From the NCBI GenBank assembly GCA_012862575.1, contig BLSF01000017.1, positions 577,889 to 641,888 of the forward strand: a stretch of 64,000 nucleotides of DNA, in the 5' to 3' direction. The position numbers were made by a program, and so were the translations under genes. Positions 21,402 through 30,912 of the stretch are shown one piece after another. Positions within the stretch are counted from its first letter, which is position 1. Every line of letters starts with the position of its first letter. The notes under the pieces are model-generated. The model made no database searches and was not told where the DNA came from. It saw nothing but the letters and a program-made list of their open reading frames with translations. The stretch comes from Parietichytrium sp. I65-24A. Its lineage: Eukaryota > Sar > Bigyra > Thraustochytrida > Thraustochytriidae.

Positions 21402-23390
21402 ATGGAGGAGCTCTTGAACGGTGGCAGGAAGAGCAGCTACGGGATCATGTCTCTGGGCTCTGAATCGGAGTCTAAATCGGGGGTGAAGACACCGAAGACC
21501 AAGCCCAGCAGTCGGAAGAAAAGACAGCACGGCACGGAGAAGACGAAACGCAACAGCTCCGGCAAGTCCTCGTCGACGACCAGGGAGAGCAGGAAAGAGA
21601 ACAGCTCGGCTCTGGATAACCTGTCAGACTTTGAATCGGACGAGTCGGCAGGCAGCTCCAAAAAGTCCAAAAGTGATCGAAGACTCGCCAAGTTGGAAGC
21701 GGAAGTGGAGCAAATGCGAGCAATTGCAAAGAGATGGAAACGTAAATTCGAGCAGGAAGTTCAGGTAAATGAAGAGCTTGGGAAAAGGATGAGAGGCTGG
21801 AAAAGAAAGTGCAAGTCGCTGGAGGATGAGAAAGCCGCCTTGCAAGCGCGACTCGACGTACAGGCACACTTTGTACGAGTATCTCCAGTGTCTCCTCTAG
21901 AATCGGCATTCAACCCTGACGACTTTTTGCTCAAGAGCTGTGCTTCGCAGAAAGACGTTTTCTCAGACCGGCTTGCTGGCCTCTGCTCGAATCTGAAAAT
22001 TGACACAAAATCGGAGGCATTCGCAGAAACACGGAAAAGGAGGGATATGTCCCATCTTTTCTTCAAATTTCTAGTTGTCCAGAAGGATGCTTCGGAGCCT
22101 CAAGTGGCGTGGCCAGCAGAAGATCAGGTCCCAGTTCCGGACAATCTGCATCAATTTTGCTTTCCGTCTGAGACCGATACGGCCTCTAATGTCTTAGGTG
22201 CAGACTTGGAAAACTTTGACAAACAAGTGTTTATGTTTATGCTGAGCGGAGAGACCATGACCCCGTCTACGGCGACAGTGTCCTGCTTCGATGGAGCCAT
22301 CTTTGGTGTATGCGTTCTCGTCGAATCGGACTTGTGCCTTTGCCTGCTCACCAGGCATCCATTCATCGAGCTTCACTCACAAGTTTTGCGGCAACTGGTG
22401 GTTGTACACATGTCTTGCGAAATAGACACGTTGACGGGTATGCTAGAGGAGATGGATGAAAGTCTGACCGGCACCGACTTTAGCGCTTTGCGACCCGGCT
22501 CGCAGGTTAGTATTGGAAACGTAATAAACTGGAAGTGGCCCGAAAACTGCCAAACCAAGCTCGACCTACTCTTCCTGTGGGGTTTCTCGCGCCTCTCTGA
22601 ATCAATCCCGCTTGACCAGATCATGTTTGTTGTCGGCTGTCTCTTGCTCGAGCTTAAAGTCGTGGTCGTAAGCTCGGATCTTCACAAGCTCTCCGCCAGC
22701 ACGTTTGCCCTCATGTCCCTGATACAGCCTGCTTCATGGGTACAGCCATTCATACCGGTTCTTCCACATGCGCTAGGGGTCGTTTGCGATGCCCCGGTCC
22801 CCGTCTTCGTGGGATCTTGTACAGTGCCTTCCGATATCACCGAGGATGAGGACCTGGCTGCACCGTCTCCATGTGCACACCCCATCCAGCTTCACGCTGA
22901 CGAGGGCCGCCAAGAGGCAGTCATTATCAAGCTGGATTCGGGCGAGCTTGACATATCCAAAGCACTTTTGACCGCTTACCACTCTCTCAAGCTTCCTGGC
23001 CTGAGCTACATTATCACCCAAATTCACGCAGGGAAACTCACCGAGCGCCCAACTGACCTGTTGAAACTATTGCGTGGCCACCTGACTGACATCTTGTGCG
23101 CATGTCAGTACTTTGGCCAATCGGCTCGAACTCTGGCGGTGCTGCACTCGCATCAGAGCCCTTCAACGCAGGCCGAGAAAGCTCTAACACAACTGGTCCC
23201 GTCCCTGCTTCGAGACCTGTCAATATCAGCTCCCTGGCTCTACTTGGCCAGGATGCAACACACTCAGCTCTTCATGCAGTGGTCTCAGCTATCTAGGAAC
23301 GGCACGACGGATCGGTTCGAACTTCCTCAAGAGCTCAAAAGCGACAACATGGACTCATACTCGTCTGACTCTGACGAGGAACTTTTGTAA
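21402..23390 (+). CDS. DENN-domain protein
   Basis: Single exon, 663 residues from the first in-frame ATG (good context, AAAATGG). The N-terminus is low-complexity Ser/Lys (about 1-105), followed by a coiled coil (about 90-155). A tripartite DENN module follows. The central part shows LPLDQ-like IPLDQIMFVVGCLLLELK and VVVVSSDLHKLSAS, then WVQPFIPVLPHALG and APVPVFVGS (about 400-470), the classic cDENN signature. DENN proteins are guanine-nucleotide exchange factors for Rab GTPases in membrane traffic. The acidic C-terminus is SYSSDSDEELL. A second, ankyrin-containing DENN gene lies at 56452-59754. The Rab partner cannot be predicted. Confidence 0.9.
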   Translation: MEELLNGGRKSSYGIMSLGSESESKSGVKTPKTKPSSRKKRQHGTEKTKRNSSGKSSSTTRESRKENSSALDNLSDFESDESAGSSKKSKSDRRLAKLEAEVEQMRAIAKRWKRKFEQEVQVNEELGKRMRGWKRKCKSLEDEKAALQARLDVQAHFVRVSPVSPLESAFNPDDFLLKSCASQKDVFSDRLAGLCSNLKIDTKSEAFAETRKRRDMSHLFFKFLVVQKDASEPQVAWPAEDQVPVPDNLHQFCFPSETDTASNVLGADLENFDKQVFMFMLSGETMTPSTATVSCFDGAIFGVCVLVESDLCLCLLTRHPFIELHSQVLRQLVVVHMSCEIDTLTGMLEEMDESLTGTDFSALRPGSQVSIGNVINWKWPENCQTKLDLLFLWGFSRLSESIPLDQIMFVVGCLLLELKVVVVSSDLHKLSASTFALMSLIQPASWVQPFIPVLPHALGVVCDAPVPVFVGSCTVPSDITEDEDLAAPSPCAHPIQLHADEGRQEAVIIKLDSGELDISKALLTAYHSLKLPGLSYIITQIHAGKLTERPTDLLKLLRGHLTDILCACQYFGQSARTLAVLHSHQSPSTQAEKALTQLVPSLLRDLSISAPWLYLARMQHTQLFMQWSQLSRNGTTDRFELPQELKSDNMDSYSSDSDEELL

Positions 23391-24299
23391 AACTGACACC
23401 AAACCTAACAATTGCTTTGACAGTATCCCTATCGCTCTCTTGTTGTTTCAACATAACCATGTCCAGACGCCACTCAGATAGATACAAACGATTCCGGTCC
23501 TCGACAAAAGCCACATCCACGTGCACAGCTCAGGTCGAGGCCATAACAGAAGTTTACGGGTTCTTCAAACGCATATGACTCGAAACCATTGGAAAGCCTT
23601 TCTCAAAAGAGCTAAAAGGATTTCAATTGCCATCATTCATTGCAACGCCGCGTTCGCTGCCAATGAACATACATTTGTTTGACCTTCGCAACTCATTGAA
23701 CTTTGCAACTTTTTCATTTTCAGGAGGACATATGGCAACTACGCCTTTCTACCTTATACACTAATCCTCCCCTCCCATATGAGCGACTATGGGTGTCGTA
23801 ACAACGCTCCCATCTCTTCGAGCCCATAAACAAACACCAGCTTGAACTCTATACACATCTCAAATCGCATCTCCAAACATCGCTCCCCACTCTAAGGTAT
23901 CCTACCACACCTACACTAAACCTCAGCACATATCTTAGGCTAATCTGTAGACGTCCAACTATATCCAACGCCACCAACGCCACTTAGATTCTGGAGATTT
24001 CTGAGATTTCTGGAGACCGGCTCAAGGCAGGTCGCGTTACGAGAAAGGCCCCCTCCGTTACGTGAAAATAGGCCACCTCCACACTCCCCGCGATTACATC
24101 GATAATCGAGGAAGGAGGAGAGAGGTCTCGTGGCAAATTTCGCGTGCGGAGCGCAGGGGAGTGTAAGGGAGTGTGCACTTGTAGGGCGCAGGAAGCGGTA
24201 CTCGCGTGAACACGAAACTCGCACGGAGATTTCGCGCGGCTGGGCGCTGCAGACGTGTCCGCCGTGTCCGCCGTGTCCTCCACACGCGCGCAAGTCGCC
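23391..24299. other. Intergenic, no supported gene
   Basis: A 909-bp spacer between two plus-strand genes. The only long open frames are antisense continuations of the next gene. A GTGTCCGCC direct repeat occurs near 24257-24280, just before the next ATG. Confidence 0.4.
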
Positions 24300-25133
24300 A
24301 TGGATCCAGCCTCGAAGAACGCTCTGCTGGTGGAGATGAGCAGCATGGCGGCACCGTGGCTCGTCGCGGATGAAGAGTTTCTGGAGTCGTTCCTTATCCC
24401 ATCGAAAGTTGGCAAAGTTGTGGAAATTATTGAAGGAAACGGCGAAACGTGGTTCGAAGACGATGGTTTTGACAAGTTTGAAGAGGCGGAGATACTGGCG
24501 GAGCAGACGTCCAATGTGAATGTGAATGTGAATGTGAAATCGCGATCTTGGGCTAGCAGGTCTTGCGAATGCGGCGCCGATGTGAAGAAGTTGTGCGATG
24601 GAATGTCCGCGGTTGCAAAGGATGCTGTCCGAGCGTCCAAGTGTCTGCGTGAACACGGCGATGCGGTCTCGGAAGCTTGCAGAGTGGCCTTGAATAGGGA
24701 GCAGCTGCTGCAGAATTGCCCCAACGAACTTGAGCTGCTCTGTGCCGACGTGGTTCCAGGCGACGGGAGATTGCACAATTGCCTGATGCAGCGAGAAGCC
24801 GACCTCGGCTCTACGTGCGAAGCGTTTTTGAAAAGTCGGGTCACGGGCTATGCTACTGCTGCTCAGGCCAATGAGAACCAATTTACAATGGCGTTCAGGG
24901 TTCCCCGGACCGCGGGCGAACATGCGCGCGGTTCCTATCATCTGCCTCTGCACGCTGCACACCATTTCGCGCACGCGTGGACGGTGTTCTTCTGGATTCT
25001 CTGTATTGTTTTCTTCTCCGGGGGCGTCGTCGCGATTGCCTACATCGGCTTCCGCAAGTACCGCATGAAGCGCGAGCGGTCATTCTCCGCTGAGGAATTA
25101 AAGGAGGTTGGCTACCAACCCATTTTACTGTGA
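24300..25133 (+). CDS. GLG1-type cysteine-rich single-pass membrane protein
   Basis: Single exon, 277 residues, ATG in strong context (GCCATGG). Two Cys-rich GLG1 (Golgi apparatus protein 1) repeats lie at about 89-127 and 140-176. They show the spacing C-x3-D-x3-LC, KCLREHGDAVSEACR, then LLCADVVPGDGRLHNCL and STCEAFL. A hydrophobic segment at about 228-250 (FFWILCIVFFSGGVVAIAY) is followed by a basic 25-residue tail. In animals GLG1 has many such repeats, a signal peptide and one membrane span, and sits in the Golgi. Here there are only two repeats and no evident signal peptide, and the N-terminal 80 residues are acidic with an NVNVNVNV stretch (24519-24540). A missed upstream exon with the signal peptide is possible. 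Confidence 0.7.
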   Translation: MDPASKNALLVEMSSMAAPWLVADEEFLESFLIPSKVGKVVEIIEGNGETWFEDDGFDKFEEAEILAEQTSNVNVNVNVKSRSWASRSCECGADVKKLCDGMSAVAKDAVRASKCLREHGDAVSEACRVALNREQLLQNCPNELELLCADVVPGDGRLHNCLMQREADLGSTCEAFLKSRVTGYATAAQANENQFTMAFRVPRTAGEHARGSYHLPLHAAHHFAHAWTVFFWILCIVFFSGGVVAIAYIGFRKYRMKRERSFSAEELKEVGYQPILL

Positions 25134-25347
25134 GAACATTGCTTGGAGCCGAAGAAGAGCCGTCCAAATTTCTGTTTGTTTACACCCACCCCGTTCTATA
25201 TATATATATTTTTTTGCGCGCTTTCCAAATTTCTAAGTATAAAAATAACTTTAAACTAATCTTTTCTTTCCACGAACTTATTCTGATTCCATTGATTGAA
25301 TAAGCGATGAAGAATGGATTACTCGAATATTTGACACTGACCATTCT

Positions 25348-26463
25348 CTATAGTTTCGGCTCCACAACAACATTCAATAGTACTCTCGCAAAGAACTGGA
25401 TGGCTTCGTTCACCAAGCCCTTGTATTGACCTTGCTGCCCATCGTAGGCGTCATAGTGGTGGCCATCGAACAGCACGTATTTAGAGTCTGGGTTTTTCTC
25501 CTTGACAATGTTGTACGCAGCCAACCCATTTTCCTTGCGGTCAAAGACCTCTTCATTGCTCGCGTCAATCACCAGCACTGGGCATTCGATCAAATGGGCT
25601 GTGTCCAAGGGGCGGTAACGGCAGAGTTTGGGCAAATTGGGCGCCCCATCCATATGTGGCAAAAAGTCTCGAGGAAGGTCATTTGGAACGGATAGTGACG
25701 CGAGTCCCCTGGCACGCAAAGAAGCTTGTTGCCTAGCCTTTTCCCGGAGAGACTTGGGATTGCCTGCGCCAACATCGCCACAGCTCGGCACGTTGGCGAC
25801 GATGGCTTTGACGAATCCTCTCTGCCGCGCGCCAATGGAGATGACGTGGCCCCCTCCTTGGCTGATGCCCCAAATCCCAATTCTGTCAGAGTCCACGATC
25901 GGCTCACCGTCCAGGAATGCAAGCGCGGCCTCGATATCAGTCAACTGCCAGTCCATGTCCACCGTCTGGCGCACAACGTGAGCATTGAGCCCCTCCACGT
26001 TGACCCCAGTCGGGTTTCCAAAATCCGCGTCCCTGCCGAGGCTCTGCTGGCGAAGATTGGCGGATGGCACAGAATGAGACGCGAGCACTCCGTCCGAATC
26101 ATTCCACCCGCGATAATCAAAGGTGAGCACCGCAAACCCAGCTTGCGCGAACGGTCTCGCGAACGCCACGTCCAGGTTGTCACGGATGCCGCCCCAGCCG
26201 TGGCACAGCAGCACCGCGGGAAACGACCCATTCTCGCAGTCCAGGGCCTCGTCCGGAAGCCAGAACGTACCCGTCATCCGCGTCCCATCGCTGTAAATGT
26301 CCACCACGCGGCTCACCACGCCATCTTTATTCCCGCGAGCGGCGGTACGGGACCTGAACTGCGCTCCAAGTTTCCGAAGGTCCACTTTGCGCTCCTGGAA
26401 CACCTTCCACTCCTCGGGACCGCTGCCCAGATAGTCGTAGCTGCTCTTCACCTTGCCAGCCAT
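25348..26463 (-). CDS. Alpha/beta hydrolase (dienelactone hydrolase / acetyl-esterase-like)
   Basis: Single exon, 371 residues from the ATG at 26463; upstream in-frame codons are not ATG. Fold signature: oxyanion segment LLCHGWGGIRDNLD (about 85-98), FDYRGWNDSDG, and nucleophile elbow GIWGISQGGGH with Ser201. An acidic residue lies in VLVIDASNEEVFD (about 297-308), with a final His in LFDGHHYDAYDG (about 335). This is the plan of prokaryote-like DLH/peptidase-S15-like hydrolases that act on small esters. The substrate is unknown, and no targeting signal is apparent. It is convergent with the GLG1-type gene, 214 bp apart. Confidence 0.85.
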   Translation of the reverse strand: MAGKVKSSYDYLGSGPEEWKVFQERKVDLRKLGAQFRSRTAARGNKDGVVSRVVDIYSDGTRMTGTFWLPDEALDCENGSFPAVLLCHGWGGIRDNLDVAFARPFAQAGFAVLTFDYRGWNDSDGVLASHSVPSANLRQQSLGRDADFGNPTGVNVEGLNAHVVRQTVDMDWQLTDIEAALAFLDGEPIVDSDRIGIWGISQGGGHVISIGARQRGFVKAIVANVPSCGDVGAGNPKSLREKARQQASLRARGLASLSVPNDLPRDFLPHMDGAPNLPKLCRYRPLDTAHLIECPVLVIDASNEEVFDRKENGLAAYNIVKEKNPDSKYVLFDGHHYDAYDGQQGQYKGLVNEAIQFFARVLLNVVVEPKL

Positions 26464-27600
26464 CGTCTTGATCGAATTCACTGTCAACTCCAACAACTCG
26501 ATCTACTCGATCTAATCGATCTAATCGACTCAGCCGATTGATCGACTGTGAATCGACAACTGCTGAGCTCGACTGCCAGTGATGGCAGTGCGTCCTCGAA
26601 CTCAAACTCTGCTATGTATGCTATTTACAGAATTCAGATTCAGAACAGCAACTTTGGAATGGACGTGGATAGATAGATACATGTGGATACTGTGGATACT
26701 GGTTATCTCAAGTTAGTGTAGTGTACAAACCACATGCGTGGATACGAAAGTGAGGGCGGACAAAGTAGCAGGCAGGGGTAGCAGCTTCGTCATTTGTCAG
26801 TGTTCACTGATGATGGCAAGAGATTCTTTCCTCTGCTTCCTTTTTGTTCTTGTTTCGGGCCACCAGAGATGACCCACGAGAGGTCCAAGAGGTCAACGAG
26901 TCAAGAGGCGATGGACGATGGACGATGGCTCATGGAAGAGCCTGAGGTGCGCGCGTCGAGTTGCATTTTGCGTTGGGAGCTTGTGTTTCAAAGATCGTGA
27001 ATTATACATTCAGTGATTAGTTCGCCACGGATTCATCAAGATTAGTCTGCTGTCGTGGGCTTTGGTTGCATTTGTGAGTTGCTTTGCATCTCGTCATGAT
27101 TTGATTTCATCATTTCATGGAATCATGGAATCATGGAACGAAAGTGACGGCAGAAGCCTCGCTCGCTCAGGCTTCGAGCTGCAAGCAAAGCTACTCGAGT
27201 ACTAATTGGTGGTCAACCTCCAAGCTACAAGTCGTTCATGCGCGGGTGCGCTCTTCCGGGGCTATTACTCAAGTTGCGTTTCTTTTCAATGTTCACTGAC
27301 TGTGTACCATGGTATTCACAGAGTAGACTGAGTAGACCTCGCAGGAGCGCACTTGGCGCAGTGAATGTACGAGTATGCGACTATGCGTGGCCACTATACA
27401 CAGCATAATTGTATTTGCATGGACTGGCGAGCGGGACAGTAGCGAAAGTGTAAAGCGTTTACCACTTACCACTTTGCAAACCTTCAGTTCGAACCTTGTG
27501 GATGTTGCGGATGCATCCTCTGCTTGCATGTTATAGCTTGTGCTCTCGAGACCGGAAGTCACGAACGCGGAGTTCCTCCTGAGGCGGTGTGGCAATTGGC
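26464..27600. other. Intergenic, no supported gene
   Basis: A 1.1-kb region between divergently oriented genes. It includes repeated TCGATCTA units (about 26500-26530), TGGATAGATAGATAC repeats (about 26665-26700) and an ATGGAATC repeat (27117-27134). Short open frames only. Confidence 0.4.
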
Positions 27601-28233
27601 ATGGCTCCAATGGCATGGGCGCGAGCGTTTGCCGCGTGGTTCATGGTCGCGGCAACAGCGGCTACAGCAACAGAGAATTGTGGGGGCTGGAGCTGGGAGT
27701 CTTCGACAATGCAGCTGGAGGAAGGTATTCTGGAGCCGTTCGTGACGGGCGAAGGGTGCATTGCGCAGGGTGACGAGGTGTCGATTAAATTGGCGAAACC
27801 TGCTGGCTTGTTTGCGCAAGTTCTCGCTGCTGAAGATGTGGCCGGCCGAAGCGCGATAGACTTCGCGGTGTTCTTCGGAGAGGGCCGAAGTGTAGAGTTG
27901 CACAAACCGTCAGACTCTGGCAAGTTCATTGCTTCAGCTGATGGAGTAGAGCTAGGCGAAGGAGATGTTACCGTCGCAATAACATGCGCAGGCGAGGCGG
28001 GACCATGCCACGTCCGTGTGCATTTGTTTGCTGTCCAGACAGGCTGCAGGAAAGGGAGGTTCAAAAATACAGATGCGGCCGTCGTCACAAGCTCGGGCCA
28101 AAGTTCATGGCCATATGCAAGCGAGCAAAGGCACGTGAAATGCCAAGCTTACTTGAAAACGCGTTTGCCAGTGAAGAGCGGAGCCGATGTGCTTCCTCAT
28201 GGTTTTATCGACGATCGGCCACACCTTCGGTGA
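27601..28233 (+). CDS. Secreted protein of unknown function
   Basis: Open frame of 210 residues from the ATG at 27601. The N-terminus looks like a signal peptide (hydrophobic WARAFAAWFMVAATAATA, then ENCGGW). The body has several cysteines (GGEG-CIAQGD, ITCAGEAGPCHV, QTGCRKG) and predicted beta-strand character, consistent with a small extracellular domain. The last 50 residues look less protein-like, so the true end could be an unrecognised splice. I recognise no family. Confidence 0.5.
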   Translation: MAPMAWARAFAAWFMVAATAATATENCGGWSWESSTMQLEEGILEPFVTGEGCIAQGDEVSIKLAKPAGLFAQVLAAEDVAGRSAIDFAVFFGEGRSVELHKPSDSGKFIASADGVELGEGDVTVAITCAGEAGPCHVRVHLFAVQTGCRKGRFKNTDAAVVTSSGQSSWPYASEQRHVKCQAYLKTRLPVKSGADVLPHGFIDDRPHLR

Positions 28234-28521
28234 AGAGACCAGAACGTAAAACCTTCCAGTGTTAGGAAGTCACTGCTGACAAACTGTTGGGTTGGGTTGG
28301 CGTGGCGTGGCGTGTGGCATCCAGCTAGTCAAGTTGCACACCGCTTGCTGCGGCACACGATTTCTGACATGTTTGGCGAACCATGCGTTAGGAAGCAAGG
28401 CGCCGAACATGGGACTTTTCATCAAACGAAGCAAGGAGGGAATAGCCCTCCATCAATGTAAGATGACAATACGAAACTCTATTTTCTGTTTTTTTCTGAA
28501 GGTGGGTGCATTATTTCAGAA

Positions 28522-29826
28522 TTAAGGTTTTTTCAAGATTCGAGCAATGCTTGGGACCATTTCCACCAAGACGTCCTTCGAATCGTCAATGTTCTCGCCG
28601 GAAGCGCTCAAAGACCCCACAGAGTCCGCTTCAATATGAAATGCCTGCACCTTGTACAAGGAGTTGCCGCCTACTCTAGTGCACGAGCCGTCATGCATAC
28701 CGATGAAAGTCTTTATGAGCTCGTACCGCGACATTTCCCCGGGTATAATAAAGAGGCCCATGCACCCGTCATCAAACTTGACATCAGGGCAATATGTAAG
28801 ATCAGTCGAAAGCCAAGGCAGTGCGCACACAGAGGCAAGGATAAACTCCCCTTCAATCATCTTCCAGCCGGATTTCTCAGGGTGGTCCTGTAGAACATCT
28901 GGGTCCTTGTACCCGTACCGCTCCTGAAGACTCTGGAACTTCTCTTTAGGAACCTTTGCGGGCTTGAAAGACACCCTCCCTCTGTGCGTGTCTCTTTTTC
29001 CAATGACGTAAATAGGGGCGAGGAACATCTTCAGGGCTATCCCTAGATGGCGCCACTTTCGCTCGATCAAATCATCGTGGTCTGTGATAATACCCCAGGA
29101 CACACAATGGGCATCAACGAGCTTTTTCTGTGTCCCTGTCTTTTCGTCCTTGAAAGTCACCTGGTTCAAATCCATCTTTGAGACGTTTTTGAGCTCGCTG
29201 TTGCCTTCAATGATCTGCACGATGGATTGGTACGCCGTAGTTGACCCAGTTGAGGACGCAATGCCGTTCGCGGAGCCCACGGGAACAATTGCAAAGTTAA
29301 TTTTGCTCAAAACTTCCCGCACAGGCTCGCTGTCAAGGACCATGCTCCCACCACTCGCCTCCTTGACCACACCGTTCAGAAATTCGTTCAACGAGCCGTC
29401 ACCCCCGAATACAAGCACGCCGTCAGCGATTTCCTCTCCTGCGAGGACTTTTTTCACCAGGGCCTGGCCAAGCTCAGCAAAGTGCCCGGCATGAGTGGTC
29501 TCCGTCAACACGACGTCGGCCGCTCCGGCCCTTTTCAGGAGAGGGTACGCCACCTTAAAGAACTGAAACCGCCCATTCTTATTCCCGCTGAAAGGATTCA
29601 CGTAACACCAGAAAGTCTTGCCCTTCACTGCCGAGCCCTTCTCCGGCACCTTGTACAGCCGCACGAGACGATGGTCCACCTTTTCAATGATGTTGAACGG
29701 GTCCGTGAGGAAGAACACGACAAATGTGCACACTCCGAGGGCGCCGAGGTACAGCCACTGCGTGGGCACCTCCACCTGCCCCACGCCCCACACGTTCACC
29801 TCCAAAACCTCGCCTTGGCCGCCCAT
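28522..29826 (-). CDS. Sphingosine/diacylglycerol-kinase-family lipid kinase
   Basis: Single exon, 434 residues from the ATG at 29826. A membrane span lies at about 23-42 (WLYLGALGVCTFVVFFL). The catalytic DAGK/SphK domain follows: VNPFSGNKNG (76-85), ATP-binding GGDGSLNEFLNGV (141-153), IVPVGSANGIA, and a SphK-like VSWGIITDHDDLIERKWRHLG. These match conserved regions C1-C4 of sphingosine/ceramide kinases, which phosphorylate sphingoid bases using ATP. It closely resembles sphingosine kinase rather than bacterial DgkB, but ceramide kinase or acylglycerol kinase activity cannot be excluded. The N-terminal anchor suggests an endomembrane location. A GGGATAA-type array lies about 235 bp upstream. 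Confidence 0.88.
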   Translation of the reverse strand: MGGQGEVLEVNVWGVGQVEVPTQWLYLGALGVCTFVVFFLTDPFNIIEKVDHRLVRLYKVPEKGSAVKGKTFWCYVNPFSGNKNGRFQFFKVAYPLLKRAGAADVVLTETTHAGHFAELGQALVKKVLAGEEIADGVLVFGGDGSLNEFLNGVVKEASGGSMVLDSEPVREVLSKINFAIVPVGSANGIASSTGSTTAYQSIVQIIEGNSELKNVSKMDLNQVTFKDEKTGTQKKLVDAHCVSWGIITDHDDLIERKWRHLGIALKMFLAPIYVIGKRDTHRGRVSFKPAKVPKEKFQSLQERYGYKDPDVLQDHPEKSGWKMIEGEFILASVCALPWLSTDLTYCPDVKFDDGCMGLFIIPGEMSRYELIKTFIGMHDGSCTRVGGNSLYKVQAFHIEADSVGSLSASGENIDDSKDVLVEMVPSIARILKKP

Positions 29827-30912
29827 ACTCACGCGCCAGACACCAGACACTAGACACCAAATGAATGCCCAACGCCGTCGAAGGAGTCAAAGAATGTCAA
29901 AGACACAACGAAACACCGTGACACCGAGGGACTGAGCGACTGAGCGACGAAATAGTTTAGAGCTGGCTGAGAGCTCTGTCAACTTGAATGAATTATGTCA
30001 ACAATGTTGCTGTCTTAACATGTAAGTCCTTATGCGCCAGACTGTATGTAGATAAGATTCCTTCCCTTATCCTTATCCCTTATCCCTTATCGCTTATCCC
30101 TTTTTATTATCCCTTATCCTCGTCCTATTGGTATACATACCCAGATTACCCAGATACACGAAACACACACACTTGGTGTGTGGTGTAGAATTCGGAGTTA
30201 GGTAAAGAGCTTTCTTCCATACCTTCTGTTTTCATTTCATTTCTTTCTTTCTCGCTTTTCCATTTGGTATTGTTGGAAGATGCAATTTATTGACAGTGAT
30301 CGTGGTTGTTGTTGTTTGCTGCTGTCGAGCCAGTCTTCGTTGTCGGCTTCAAGCGCTCCGTTGAGATTGTGAATGATTGTGAATCAGGCGCACATCGATT
30401 GTGCGCATTGAAGATTGTGATTTGCAAAGGTAAGTATGACGACGTGCCAGCAAGTAACTTAGTGGAGAGTAGAACAAGAGCAAGTGGCAATGTGACGGTC
30501 ATAGAGGACTGATCGCCAGTTGAGACGTATCTTTTTCAGTGCTCTCAACCCCACCCAAGGTAAGGTTAAAGTGTCAGTGGCTTGGAGAACGTTCACAGTG
30601 CTACGCTTTCTTCAAGTTCGACGCCCTCGAATCTTCTCATAGCAGGAGATGAAACCATTTGGTCGGTGAGGCGGCCCGGTGTTGGGCGGTGGGGCGATGC
30701 GAAAGCATTGGAAGATTTTGGAACGTCTCACGTCGTTCACGAAGTGGGCTCTAGTCTCCGCTGAAGAGCAGCCATTGCCAAAATTTCCTAGATAAGAGGG
30801 AGCGTGTGGCGAAAGTTGAAAGGTCAAATCTTGTCTTGATTGAAAAGAAACTATGGGCAAAGAAGGGCATGCATGGATTGATTACGGTCAAGTGAGTGTT
30901 GCACACAAAAGG
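29827..30912. other. Intergenic region with GGGATAA array and a possible small spliced gene
   Basis: About 1.1 kb. It contains the CCCTTAT (reverse GGGATAA) array at 30061-30120. A consensus donor AAAG|GTAAGT (30430) pairs with an acceptor TTTTTCAG (ends 30539). Joining across this pair keeps a frame open (FKRSVEIVNDCE upstream, LKCQWLGERSQCY downstream). No in-frame ATG is seen upstream, so it is not called as a gene. Confidence 0.3.
30061..30120 (-). repeat. GGGATAA-type tandem array upstream of the lipid kinase
   Basis: Imperfect heptamer array reading GGGATAAG on the minus strand, about 235 bp before the lipid kinase ATG. The same unit in the same orientation relative to coding occurs at 63029-63080, before another gene. 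Confidence 0.7.

Noticed and set aside
23940-24974. 344-codon minus-strand open frame
   Set aside because: It lies antisense to the GLG1-type gene, whose Cys pattern and membrane span are clear. The composition is that of a shadow frame, with HIHIHIH from the antisense of the NVNVNV repeat.
30061-30120. Interpretation of the GGGATAA array as an interstitial telomere
   Set aside because: The repeat is short, degenerate and internal, and most eukaryotic telomere units are TTAGGG-like. There is no supporting chromosome-end context.
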